NCBI GenBank assembly: GCA_030141605.1
Contig: JAQGDQ010001772.1
Coordinates: 1 to 26,041, forward strand
Source of the DNA: Tubiluchus corallicola
Taxonomy: Eukaryota > Priapulida > Priapulimorpha > Priapulimorphida > Tubiluchidae
Direction of reading: 5' to 3'
Length of the DNA: 26,041 nucleotides
In this document: piece after piece, positions 1-9,544 of the stretch
Layout: each line of letters opens with the position of its first letter
Numbering within the stretch: the first letter of the stretch is position 1
Program-made: the position numbers and the translations under genes
Notes under the pieces: generated by a model
Databases searched by the model: none
Seen by the model: only the letters and a program-made list of their open reading frames with translations
Told to the model about the DNA's origin: nothing

Positions 1-1286
1 ATATAATAATTTTTGATATCCCACCTCTTTGGTTTGTCAATTATTATAAGGACCAGAAGAAACTTTCGATCAGATTTCCTTGAATTTCTACCTTCTGGTG
101 CCTGTGTATTTATAAATCTTATTATGAATTCCCTGTTCCTTTCTAGGCGCCCTGTCTTCATTTCACCATGCAGCCACAAACATCAGTTTCCGCACCAATG
201 TTAATTAGTTGTTATTAGATGTTGTAAACATGGTGTTTTTTAATTGTGTCATTGCATAGGTACCACCTTTGTCATTTTAAAGCAAATATAGAAAAGCTGT
301 TACTACATGTATCTACAAATGAAATAGACAGTAAGTCCTTACTTTTGTAGAGAATGAGCACAAAATACGTACAGAATGAGTTATTACATGTAATGAACTG
401 TTATACATGTTTTTATGAGTTGTTGTTAATTTTGCTAAACAATTGTTAAGTTAATTTTTAATAAAATATTTTGCACTTCACTTACAACTTAATATGAATC
501 AGTCCTATCAAACTAAATTAAAATATAGTAGTAGTTGTTTGTCCCAATATTTTATTGTTAAGATGTTAGAGTTGCCGTTTTTCTGTTTCAGATTTTAGAA
601 GTTGCTGATGAGGGAAGAAACTTGCTGTTTTCTAGTGTCAAGTCAGTTGCTTATTTCTTCTGTTTTGTCAATGGCAGTTGATAGCAGGTACTACATGCAA
701 AAAACCTCACGTAGGCTTAGTATTACTTGAGACGAACAGTATTTGTTCCAAACATTTAAGTAGAAATCACAACTTGTATCCTAGTCTAATATGAAGAATA
801 GTACAATGTTAATAATAATGTTTCCTGTGTGTCAAATCACAGAGGCAGCGCAAACGTCTTTTTCTTTACTTATCACTTCTTTGAGTGAATGTGTTCTGCT
901 TTGTGCTTCACCTCTTTCTTTACCAAAGGAACTATTCAAAAATTAGGTAAATGATTTCTCTACTTATTACGCTTCGTGGTTCAAAATTTAGAAAGCATAA
1001 GCTAATATGCTTTGTCACGTTTGCACAACGTGTGCTTCTGTAAAGGTAGAGCGAAGGCATAGAAAAAATGTTGCGTGTTAAAAATGGTTGCAACGAAGAA
1101 ACACAAAAGGAAGCTATTACCAAATATTTCAAGAATTAAGAGCAGACACGACCAAATGATTTTTTTAAATTACAAGCAAATGACACCAACAATGTTTAGC
1201 GACCTGCTAGATAAAAGGAAAATTTCACCTGTCATACAAAAGAGTAATACCAACGTCAGTGCTAGAGGGTAAATTTCGTGCATATA
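1..1286. repeat. 1.29-kb tandem repeat, copy 1
   Basis: First visible copy of a long tandem repeat. The phrase gatatcccacctctttgg recurs at 15, 1301 and 2589, giving periods of 1286 and 1288 bp. By eye the copies agree at roughly 90-95% with few indels. The window begins almost exactly in phase with the unit, so the array probably runs on to the left. The unit is AT-rich, holds an AATAAA near 460 and has no recognisable domain. The short reading frames on either strand start with TTG or are not kept between copies, so I treat it as non-coding satellite-like DNA. Confidence 0.93.
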
Positions 1287-2574
1287 ATATAATAATTTTT
1301 GATATCCCACCTCTTTGGTTTGTCAATTATTATAAGGACCAGCAGAAACTTTCGATCAGATTTTTTTGAATTTCTACCTTCTGGTACCTGTGTATCTATA
1401 AATCTTATTATGAATTCCCTATTCCTTTCTAGGCGCTCTGTCTTCATTTCACCACGCAGCCACAAACATCAGTTTCTGCACCAATGTTAATTAGTTGTTA
1501 TTAGATGTTGTAAACATGGTGTCTTTTTAATTGTGTCATTGCATAGGTACCACCTTTGTCATTTTAAAGCAAATATAGAAAAGCTGTTACTACATGTATC
1601 TACAAATGAAATAGACAGTAAGTCCATACTTTTGTAGAGAATGAGCACAAGATACGTACAGAATGAGTTATTACATGTAATGAACTGTTATACATGTTTT
1701 TATGAGTTGTTGTTAATTTTGCTAAACAATTGTTAAGTTAATTTTTAATAAAATATTTTGCACTTCACTTACAACTTAATATGAATCAGGCATATCAAAC
1801 TAAATTAAAATATAGTAGTAGTTGTTTGTCCCAATATTTTATTGTTAAGATGTTTGAGTTGCCATTTTTCTGTTTCAGATTATAGAAGTTGCTGGTGAGG
1901 GAAAAAAACTTGCTGTTTTCTAGTGTCAAGTCAGTTGCCTATTTCTTCTGTTTCGTCAATGGCAGTTGTTAGCAGGTGCTACATGCAAAAAAGCTCACAT
2001 AGGCTTACTATTACTTGAGAAGAACAGTATTTGTTCGAAAGACTTACGTAAAGATCACAAGTTGTTTCCTAGTCTAAAATGAAGTAAAGTACAATGTTAA
2101 TAATAATGTTTCCTGTATGTCAAGTCACAGAGGCAGCGCAAACGTCTTTTTCTTTACTTATCACTTCTTTGAGTGAATGTGTTCTGCCCTGTGCCTCACC
2201 TCTTTCTCTACCAAATTAAGTATTTAAAAATTAGGTAAATGATTTCTCTAGTTATGGCGCCTCGTGATTCAAAATTTAGAAAGCATAAGCTAATATGCTT
2301 TGTCACGTTCGCACAACATGTGCTTCTGTAAAGGTAGAGCGAAGGCATAGAAAAAAATGTTGCGTGTTAAAAATGGTTCAAACGAAGAAACACATAAGGA
2401 AACTATTACCAAATATTTCAAGAATTAAGAGCAGACACAACCAAATGATTTTTTAAATTACAAGCAAATGACACCAACAATGTTTAGCGACCTGCTAGAA
2501 ATAATGAAAATTTCACCTGTCATACAAAAGAGTAATACCAACGTCAGAGCTTGAGGGTAAATTTCGTGCATATA
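1287..2574. repeat. 1.29-kb tandem repeat, copy 2
   Basis: Second full copy, head-to-tail with copy 1. Differences from copy 1 are scattered single-base changes and small indels, as expected of a slowly diverging satellite. The 63-aa frame at 1299-1490 matches one at 13-204 in copy 1, but about seven of the eight base differences change the amino acid, so there is no sign of selection for a protein. Confidence 0.93.
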
Positions 2575-3537
2575 ATATAATAATTTTTGATATCCCACCT
2601 CTTTGGTTTGCCAATTATTATAAGGACCAGAAGAAACTTTCGATAAGCTTTCTATGAATTTCTACCTTCTGGTACCTGTGTATCTATTAATCTTATTATG
2701 AATTCCCTATTTCTTTCTTCGCACTCCGTCTTCATTTCACCATGCAGCCACAAACAACAGTTTCAGCACCAATGTTAATTAGTTGTTATTAGATGTTGTA
2801 AACATGGTGTCTTTCTAAATTGTGCCATTGCATAGGTACCACCTTTGTCATTTTGAAGCAAATATAAAAAAGCTGTTACTACATGTATATACAAATGAAA
2901 TAGACAGTAAGTCCATACTTTTGTAGAGAATGAGCACAGAACACGTACAGAATGAGTAATTACATGTAATGAACTGTTATACGTGTATTTATGAGTTGTT
3001 GTTAATTTTGTTAAACAATTGTTAAGTTAATTTTTAATAAAATATTTTGCAATCCACTTACAACTTAATATGAATCAGTCATATCAAACTAAATTAAAAT
3101 ATAGTAGTAGTTGTTTGTCCAAATATTTTATTGTTAAGATGTTTGAGTTGCCGTTTTTTTGTTTCAGATTATAGAAGTTGGTGATGAGGGAAATAACATG
3201 CTGTTTTCTAGTTTCAAGTCAGTTGCCTATTTCTTCTGTTTCGTCAATGGCAGTTGTTAGCAGGTGCTACATGCAAAAAACCTCACATAGGCTTACTATT
3301 ACTTGAGAAGAACAGTATTTGTTCCAAACATTTAAGTAGAAATCACAACTTGTTTCCTAGTCTAAAATGAAGTACATTACGATGTTAATAATAATGTTTC
3401 CTGTGTGTCAAATCACAGAGGCAGCACAAACACCTTTTTTTTACTTATCACCTATTTGAGTGAATGTGTTCTGCCCTGTGCTTCACCTCTTTCTTTACCA
3501 AGGGAAGTTTTCAAAAATTAGGTAAATGATTTTTCTA
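2575..3537. repeat. 1.29-kb tandem repeat, truncated copy 3
   Basis: Third copy. It follows the others up to the phrase aaaattaggtaaatgattt (about unit position 945) and then similarity stops near 3537, where retroelement gag sequence begins. About 340 bp of the unit present in copies 1 (from 950) and 2 (from 2240) is missing. The frame that is open in copies 1 and 2 is interrupted here by a TAA soon after its start, again arguing against a coding role. Confidence 0.9.
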
Positions 3538-3553
3538 TTGTTGGAAAAAGTGA

Positions 3554-4696
3554 GGTTATCATTCACCAAATATGCTTCCTTGGTTGCTGTCTATCAGGAA
3601 GAGGATAGAAGATTCAATTGACGTAGAGACAATTGTTAAAGAGATAAATGGCAAAGCAATGAACTATATTGGTTCTCAATCATTGCAAAACAATCATGCA
3701 TCTGGCATGACAAACAACACTGGAAATGAGCAAGCATCTGGTAGAGCAAAATTGGAAGCAATTCCCATTCCTGGTTTTCGTGGTGGCTACAGTGAATAGC
3801 CGACGTTCATCACAAATTGGAGGAGGTTTGTCGAAAAACATTATTCCAGTGAATTTTGGGCTGCCATCTTGAATGAGAAACTAAGTGGAGAGGCGGCGGA
3901 TCTAGTAGCTGCCTGTAATGACAACTACGCTAAAATGATTAAACGCCTTGAAAGAAAATATGGAGATAGAAAGAAAGTCACTGAAAGCATCATGGCAGAA
4001 ATCAGAGATGTTAAGCCTTTATCTTCTGGCAACCATGTTGGTTACATAAAGTTTGTCGACAGGATAGAAAAAGCCAGTACAAAACTAAAGTCACTAGGTA
4101 TGTAGCAGGAAATTAGCAATGCGGGGGCACTAGCTGAAATTGAACACAGATTACCGGAAGATATTCGTAATGAATGGGCAAGGCACATCATCAGCAAGAG
4201 TGATGAGGAGAGACTGGAACCTTTCAAGCATCTTTTACCATTTTTGTTAATGGAAAAGGAGCGCGTAGAGTATTTAACTGCAGGTGTACGAAAGCAATTT
4301 GGCAGTGTCAGTAGCCATTATCAGGACATTCAACCTGAAGCCTTTGGGACTGGTGGCAGTGCTAAGTTAAAAGGCTGTTTCAAATGTGGCAAACAAGGAC
4401 ATTTTGCTCGTAAATGTAAAGCAAACGGGAGGATGGGTGACAAAGGACCTTACTTCAAGTGCAGCACATGCGAAGTAAATGACCATTTAAACAGGGATTG
4501 TGAAAAGTTCAAAAACATGACTGTTAATCAAAGACGAGATGTAATAAAGAGGCATGGTGCTTGTTATATCTGTGGAAATCATGTGGCAGTAGTATGCAAG
4601 GGCACAGTAAGGTGCAAGAAGTGTCAGAATGGAGGTCTCCATACAATGCTCTGCTCCAAAGAGATGCAATCTGGGCCTAGTAGTGTTTCAAAATAA
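3554..4696 (+). pseudogene. gag: BEL/Pao gag remnant (DUF1759, CCHC zinc knuckles)
   Basis: Structural (capsid/nucleocapsid) part of the gag-pol polyprotein, which binds element RNA and builds the particle. One reading frame runs through the whole stretch but has TAG stops at 3797-3799 and 4103-4105 and ends at TAA 4694-4696. The middle (about 3750-4240) fits DUF1759: a proline-rich lead-in, a Trp-containing helix, then LSGEAADLV and the ERKYGD segment. At 4376-4417 lies a perfect CX2CX4HX4C knuckle. A Cys-rich block follows (4455-4655) of the usual BEL type, ending in the TMLC motif, but its second knuckle (4564-4600) is CX2CX7C, shorter than normal. The N-terminus is lost at the junction with the array. 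In this family gag and pol are normally one frame, so the 4694 stop is probably a lesion too. Confidence 0.9.
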
Positions 4697-4801
4697 AATG
4701 TTGAAGTGGTTGATTCAACAACTATTTCAAATTGTTTGGATGCTAAGAAGGTTACATCAGCTACAGTGACGGATAGTGCGGTACTGATTCAACAACATTA
4801 C

Positions 4802-5905
4802 GTCATATAATGGAGATTCAAGGACCAAGGCGGGGCAGTAAAATCAATGCTTTCTTTGATTCAGGAAGTTCTGGAATGTTTATAACACATGACTGTGCAA
4901 AGCAGAATAAGTTCCCTGGAAAAAGTGAGATAATTGATGTTAAAACTTTGCAGGGACACGTGGAAACTTTGGAAACTCAGGTGTATAACGTCACGATAAT
5001 GGATAAAGATAATCAACGTCATACCTTTTTGGCATATGGCTTGGATTCAATAACTGGAAGCATTTCTCCAGTTGACATGACAGTGGTGAAGGGTATTTTT
5101 CTAGGGATTTCAGTTGGGGATCTTAAGCGTCCAAGTGGCACAGTGGAGCTTTTACTTGGCAATTTTAAAGCTGGATGGCAACCTCAACCAATCAGATCAG
5201 ATGGTGCTCATCTTTTCATTATGGAAAATATGTTTGGTAGGTGTTTGGGTGGATCTCATCCAGAGCTATTTGACACCACCAGAAAGGCAAATGGATGCTG
5301 GAAAGAAGCTATTTTTCATGCAAAGGTCTCTAATTTCAGTACTGAAGTTTTAAGTCATCCACAGCTCAATCCACAGGAGTGTCTAGTGATAAAGCAGCCG
5401 GGTGATTCTATGTCATCATTTTCAATTGGTACAGAAGCTAACTGTGACACCTTCTTTGCAGCTGAAGCACTCGGAACTCAGATTGTGCAGAAATGTGGGG
5501 CATGTCGGTGTGGTAAGTGCCCTATACCCGGGCATACCTACAGTTTCCGGGAAGAAAGTGAGCTACGCTTGATCCGTGAAGGACTCAGCTACAATCTAGA
5601 TTGCCAAGTCTGGATTTCGAAGTATCCTTGGATAGTGGACAGATCGCAGTTGCCTGATAACTATCAACAAGCTCTGTCAGCTTTACAGTCGTGTGAGACA
5701 AGTTTGGCAGAAAATACAGAATGGGGTGCTGTGTATTCAGGTCAGATACAAGACATGGTCAATCGAGCTGCTGCACGCAAACTTAGTCAAGCCGAGATTG
5801 ATAACTGGAAAGGGCCAGTTTTCTATTTATGCCACTTAGCTGCGCTTAACCCTAAGTGCCAGTCAACACCCGTGCGAATTGTTTTCAACACAACAATAGA
5901 AAAGC
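4802..5905 (+). pseudogene. pol: BEL/Pao pol: DUF1758 protease and N-terminal reverse transcriptase
   Basis: First part of pol, in a different frame from gag; the shift lies near 4800, so the ATG at 4810 is not a true start. The protease comes first: DSGSSGMFIT (about 4858-4887) carries the catalytic Asp-Ser-Gly of DUF1758 aspartic proteases, and LLLGNFKAGW (from about 5152) matches the domain's C-terminal LxG region. This enzyme cuts the polyprotein. From about 5560 the N-terminal fingers of the reverse transcriptase appear, with ARKLSQAEIDNWKGPVFYL and then VRIVFN (about 5872-5889), both typical of Pao-type enzymes. The frame then loses sense near 5905, although it stays open to 6138. That tail is out-of-frame readthrough and not a real C-terminus. 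Confidence 0.9.
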
Positions 5906-6157
5906 CAAGCTTAACATTTCACTTAATTCATGTTTGGCTAATGGACCAGACAATTACCTTAATAATTTGCTTGGCGTGTTTTGCGGGTTTTGAGAGCACT
6001 CTTTTGCTATTCAAGGGGACATTAGGAAGATGTACAACTCAGTTGAAATGGATGTCAATGATCAGCACTGCCACAGATTTCTTTGGCGGGATTGTGATGA
6101 AAATAGGGCGCCAGATGTATACATCATTACTGTTGTAAATATTGGCGACCGTCGGCG
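5906..6157 (+). pseudogene. pol: BEL/Pao pol: reverse transcriptase palm segment in a shifted frame
   Basis: The palm part of the reverse transcriptase is in the third frame. It reads CLANGPDNYLNN near 5923-5958, then after a TGA at 5991-5993 it reads GDIRKMYNSVE near 6015-6047 (motif A, with one of the catalytic Asp residues), then the RFLWRD segment, and ends at NIGDRR near 6138-6155. These are the landmarks expected between the fingers upstream and the YVDD box downstream. Frame changes on both sides (near 5900 and 6155) plus the stop mean this domain cannot be translated as a unit. Confidence 0.85.
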
Positions 6158-7825
6158 GGAGCGATTGCCACTGAAGCGTTGTATATGACTGCTGAAATGT
6201 TCCAAAACTCACATCCTCAGGCAGCAAAGGTCATAAAAGAGTCAACATATGTTGATGATATTCTAGAGTCTTGTGAAGGAAGAGAAAGGGGCCTCGGACT
6301 AACAAAGGAGGTGGAAGATATTTTGAATAGAGGGAATTTTAAAGTGAAGTGTTGGCGTTTTTCTAGTGAAGCAACTACAGAAGAAAACTCTTCGGTTAAA
6401 GTGATTGCAAATTCAGAAGAGGAAGGTCGAGTGTTGGGAGTTGTGTGGGACTCAGTGGTGGACAAATTCAAATTTCTTGCAAAGATCAATTTCTTAAAAA
6501 GGAGGAGGAAAGTACGAACAGGTACAGACATATGTCGCGAGGAGTTAGCCAGAGAAATGGCACCAATTTTGACAAGACGGATGGTCATGAGCCAAGTCAT
6601 GTCACTGTTTGACCCATGTGGCTTTCTTACTCCAGTCACCATGAAGAGTAAGATACTGCTAAGGGAAACTTGGGTTAAGAAACTTGGCTGGGATGATGCA
6701 TTGCCATTGGATCTGCGGGAGGAGTTTTTTGAATTTTTTCAAGAACTCTATGATGTTCAGAGTTTATCATTCCCAAGATGCTTGCAGCCAAGAGAAACTG
6801 TTTGTGATCCGATGCTGATCATACTTTCAGATGCTAGTGAGACAGGATTTGGTGCTGTCGCCTATGCTCATTGGGAATTAACTGATGGAGGTAGTAAGAG
6901 TCAGCTTATAATGGCAAATGGTAAAATTGCTCCGCTGAAGCACATCACGATCCCAAGACTTGAACTAAATGGTGCTCTAGTGGGCAAACGAATAAGGAAA
7001 TTCATTGAAAGTGAAATGCGGTACAATTTCACAGAGGTTTTGCATCTCATTGACTCTAAAACAGTTTTGGGGATGCTACAAAAAACAAGCAGTAGATTCG
7101 ATCGCTATGTGGGAGTGCGTGTTGGAGAAATACAATCTGCATCTAAACTTTCAGAAGACGGGAAACTTGATGAGTGGATGTGGATCGATGGATCTCATAA
7201 TATTGCAGACTGGGTGACACGTGGAAAGAAGCCATCAGATTTAGCAAGTGATGAATGGGTAAACGGACCACATTTTCTGAGTTTACCAAGGAGTGAATGG
7301 CCTGTATCACCTGCTTCAGTCAGTGAGGATGAACTTTCAGATATCACAGCAGTTGGAGTAGTTTCTGTCAAGGAGAATGAGTCAGTATTTGATGTATCCC
7401 GGTTTAGCAAAGTTAATAGGCTACTTCGTTCAGTCGCAAGAGTGTTGCAAATAGTGAAACCATGTGGTGATGGGAAACCCCATTTTTCCAGTGGTTCAGT
7501 AATGGTAACAGCTGAGATGCTGGAGGCAGCCAGAAGACGTGTCATCAAAGAAGCTCAGGACACAGTAGAGGAAGAGTTAGAGAAATCGACACCAGATAAA
7601 GATGGTAAACCCACTGGTAGATTTATGAGGTTAGCACCTACGAAGAACAGTGACGGATTTTGGGTGGTTGGCAGTAGAATGCAGTGTTATGTCATTTTTA
7701 CGTGGGACAACCAGCTACCTATTATTTTGACATATGGACATCCATTGACACGACTTTTCATGGACGAAGCTCATGCTCAAGGGCATCTTGGGGTGGCTGC
7801 AACTCTGGAAAAGTTTCGCAGGTAG
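6158..7825 (+). pseudogene. pol: BEL/Pao pol: RT C-terminus, peptidase A17/RNase H, integrase zinc domain
   Basis: Longest unbroken piece of the element, more than 1.6 kb open up to TAG 7823-7825. It starts mid-domain, so no genuine start codon exists. The YVDD catalytic box of the reverse transcriptase is at 6248-6259. A peptidase A17-type region follows, with LGVVWD (near 6436) and SLFDPCGFLTPVT (near 6605). The RNase H core keeps all four acidic positions: Asp 6830-6832 (SDASETGFG), Glu 6962-6964 (IPRLEL), Asp 7052-7054 (IDSKTVL) and Asp 7208-7210 (NIADWVTRG). These would copy element RNA into DNA and remove the RNA strand. The end holds the first half of the H2C2 integrase zinc motif, HAQGH near 7770-7784. 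The stop falls just before the Cys pair. Confidence 0.93.
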
Positions 7826-8340
7826 TACTGGGTTCCTCGTGGAATGCAATTGGCCAAAAGTGTCAAGCACAGATGTACTACTTGTAGACGTGTTGATGTC
7901 AGAGCAGCTAATGGGCCCTCTTCCAGAAGAAAAGCTTAAGCCAGCTCCACCTTGGAAAAATACAGGATTGATTTGTTTGGTCCATTTAGGGTAAGAGGAG
8001 AAGTCAATAAAAGATGATCTGGGAAATCATATGGGGTTCTGTTTGTGTGTTTAATAACAAAGGCTGTCCACATAGAACTTGCGAACAGTTACTCCACTTG
8101 CAGCTTTCTTTCATGTCTCCGTCGGTTTGGTGCAATCAGAGGCTGGCCAACAAAGATGTTCAGTGATGGTGGGTCGCAGCTGAGAGCAGCAGGCAAAGAA
8201 TTGTTGGAAATGCATCTTCAGCTAGCAGGAAAAGATGAGTCCACATTCAGTGCTTCAAATGGATTTGCTTGGTAGTTTAGCCCTGCACATGCTCCATGGT
8301 GGCAGGGGACAACAGAGAAGTTGATTCATACGGCAAAAGG
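7826..8340 (+). pseudogene. pol: BEL/Pao pol: integrase H2C2 end and DDE catalytic core
   Basis: Integrase, which joins element cDNA to the host chromosome. The frame continues from the previous piece past the 7823 stop and gives the CTTC pair of the H2C2 zinc domain (about 7877-7888). Around 7907-7966 sense moves to another frame (PLPEEKLKPAPPW) and then returns. The core then shows Asp 7970-7972 (IDLFGPF), ITKAVHIEL near 8055-8080, Asp 8165-8167 (FSDGGSQ) and Glu 8315-8317 (GTTEKL). So the DDE triad is present and the second Asp to Glu gap is 50 codons. Stops at 8015-8017 and 8273-8275 break it. Sense shifts frame again near 8340. Confidence 0.9.
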
Positions 8341-8907
8341 GCAATTTCACTGGCAGTAGGATGTGCACTCAAGAGCTATTCCGAGTTACAAACTGTTCTT
8401 TACGAGGTGATGCAGCTAATAAACCAGCGACCTCTGCATGTACATATTTCAGAGGAGAAACATTTCAATGCTTTGACACCGAATGATATGTTGCTTGGTC
8501 GCAGCTCTGTGAACATACCTCTAGGTCCGTGGAACTACAAGGCATCGTACAGAGATCGCTTTAGAGTAATTCAGACAATTGTCGACACGTTTTGGCGCAG
8601 GTGGAGCAGAGACTGTGCACCAGCCTTGGTAGTTCGTCAGAAGTGGCATCATAGAGAGCGGAACATTTAAGTAGGAGATGTTGTGTTTGTTGCTGACACC
8701 AATACTCTGCGAGGAGAGTATCGCTTGGCAATGGTGGATGAGGTGTTTCCTGGATCAGATGGAAATGTTCGCCATTGCATCGTCAAATACAAAAACATCA
8801 AACCGGATGAGTATGCTAGGAACCATGGTGGGGCGACATATACATGGGTAAGACGGCCAGTTCAGTGGTTGGTTGTTCTTGTTCCTGCAGATGGTTGGGA
8901 GATTTAA
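8341..8907 (+). pseudogene. pol: BEL/Pao pol: integrase C-terminus and DUF5641
   Basis: End of the polyprotein. The segment YSELQTVLYEVMQLINQRP (about 8380-8436) and LTPNDMLLGR (about 8473-8502) are the usual integrase tail. DUF5641 follows, with FWRRWSRDCAPAL (about 8590-8628), RQKWH, then VGDVVFVAD (from 8671) and a terminal VRRPVQWLVVL. An in-frame TAA at 8668-8670 separates two parts that are otherwise in the same frame. The final TAA at 8905-8907 is where such elements normally end, about 30 bp before the LTR. Confidence 0.9.
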
Positions 8908-8930
8908 AGGAGCACCGCATTTTTTTTCAT

Positions 8931-8938
8931 CTCGGGGG
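8931..8938 (+). promoter_or_regulatory. candidate polypurine tract
   Basis: A short G run (ctcggggg) lies directly before the putative LTR start and 23 bp after the last pol stop, where second-strand priming occurs in LTR elements. It is short for a polypurine tract, so the call rests on position. Confidence 0.4.
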
Positions 8939-9000
8939 TGTTTAGGAAACAATTTGATGATATATTTTTTGTTATGCAGTTGTGTCATAATGAATGTTTT

Positions 9001-9045
9001 TTAAGACTAAGATTTAACACTTAGATTTTAAGACTTAGATTTAAC
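9001..9045 (+). repeat. two 18-bp direct repeats in U3
   Basis: ttaagactaagatttaac (9001-9018) and ttaagacttagatttaac (9028-9045) differ at one base and lie 27 bp apart in the left part of the LTR. Short direct repeats in U3 often act as enhancer modules. That role is inferred here. Confidence 0.75.
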
Positions 9046-9490
9046 AGAAACTTGTAGTATCTTGGGGAGGTGCTGCCATCTTTTGGCTGTAAAATTAATT
9101 TACCTATTTCTGAAACTGTTTACTGTACAATCTATTTACATACCATTTACTGGGTTTCAACTGAAGTTAAAGAGCTGTAACAGGAGTCCTGGCTAATGTA
9201 TGTTGGTCAGTTGTAGTTCAGGTCTCATAGTCTGCTGGTCAATAATGTAATTGGTGACTTTCATAATGTAGTTTGTCAAGGTATGTTGCTTTAAATTATA
9301 TTTTTGTGTTTTTTTCTGATTTGCTAAACTGAGAGGTTAGTGCTTTAATTTTTGTTATAAGAGTGTTAAACTTAGGTGAATTATTAAGTTAAACTTCCCT
9401 AAATGTTGCTTTTACTTTTATTTCAGACTGCAATTTATGTTGAAACCTACCCCCCCTCTGCACCGGCTTCACTTCTTCATCTTTTTTGAC

Positions 9491-9496
9491 AATAAA
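9491..9496 (+). promoter_or_regulatory. AATAAA polyadenylation signal in LTR
   Basis: AATAAA followed by a stretch containing GTGTT about 30 bp on, 48 bp before the LTR end. The position suits the R region of an LTR retroelement. Confidence 0.6.
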
Positions 9497-9544
9497 GGAA
9501 TCAACCTGTATCAAAGTGTTCATCATTTTTATTTGGTTACAACA

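Larger units (their letters stand above)
3539..9544 (+). mobile_element. BEL/Pao LTR retrotransposon, 5'-truncated and decayed
   Basis: The domain order DUF1759 gag, zinc knuckles, DUF1758 aspartic protease, reverse transcriptase (YVDD), peptidase A17/RNase H, integrase H2C2, DDE core and DUF5641, followed by an LTR, is that of BEL/Pao elements. The right end is set by a TGTT...AACA LTR ending at 9544. The left end is missing: no 5' LTR or primer binding site is seen, and gag starts abruptly against the tandem array. In-frame stops occur at 3797, 4103, 4694, 5991, 7823, 8015, 8273 and 8668, with frame changes near 4800, 5900, 6155, 7907, 7966 and 8340. It cannot be autonomous. With only one LTR left, insertion age cannot be read from LTR divergence. 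Confidence 0.95.
8939..9544 (+). repeat. 3' LTR of the BEL/Pao element
   Basis: A 606-bp segment that begins TGTTTAGG and ends TTACAACA, giving the TGTT...AACA inverted ends of an LTR. It starts close behind DUF5641 and a G-rich tract and stops exactly where unrelated LINE coding sequence starts. It contains a pair of near-identical 18-bp repeats (9001, 9028) and an AATAAA at 9491, about 50 bp from the right end, as expected for R/U5. An alternative left end is the TGTAGTATCTTGGGG at 9053. The right end is firmer than the left. The 5' partner is not in the window, so the boundaries cannot be confirmed by comparison. Confidence 0.7.

Noticed and set aside
13-204. 63-aa frame shared by repeat copies 1 and 2 (also at 1299-1490)
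   Set aside because: It opens at TTG, about seven of eight base differences between copies change the amino acid, and copy 3 has an early stop. No selection for protein.
1-3537. The 1.29-kb units as LTRs of the BEL element
   Set aside because: The sequence after pol (8939-9544) has its own LTR features and no similarity to the unit, and the array is head-to-tail and truncated at the junction.
4810-6138. 442-aa frame as an intact protease-RT protein
   Set aside because: The ATG follows a frameshift and the last 75 or so codons are out of frame with the real RT palm, so neither end is genuine.
6143-6158. tggcgaccgtcggcgg, resembling an LTR-element primer binding site
   Set aside because: It encodes the expected reverse transcriptase residues between motif A and YVDD, in the middle of pol, with no LTR before it.
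6217-6642. 141-aa open frame on the minus strand
   Set aside because: It is antisense to the YVDD and peptidase A17 region of BEL pol. No motif of its own.
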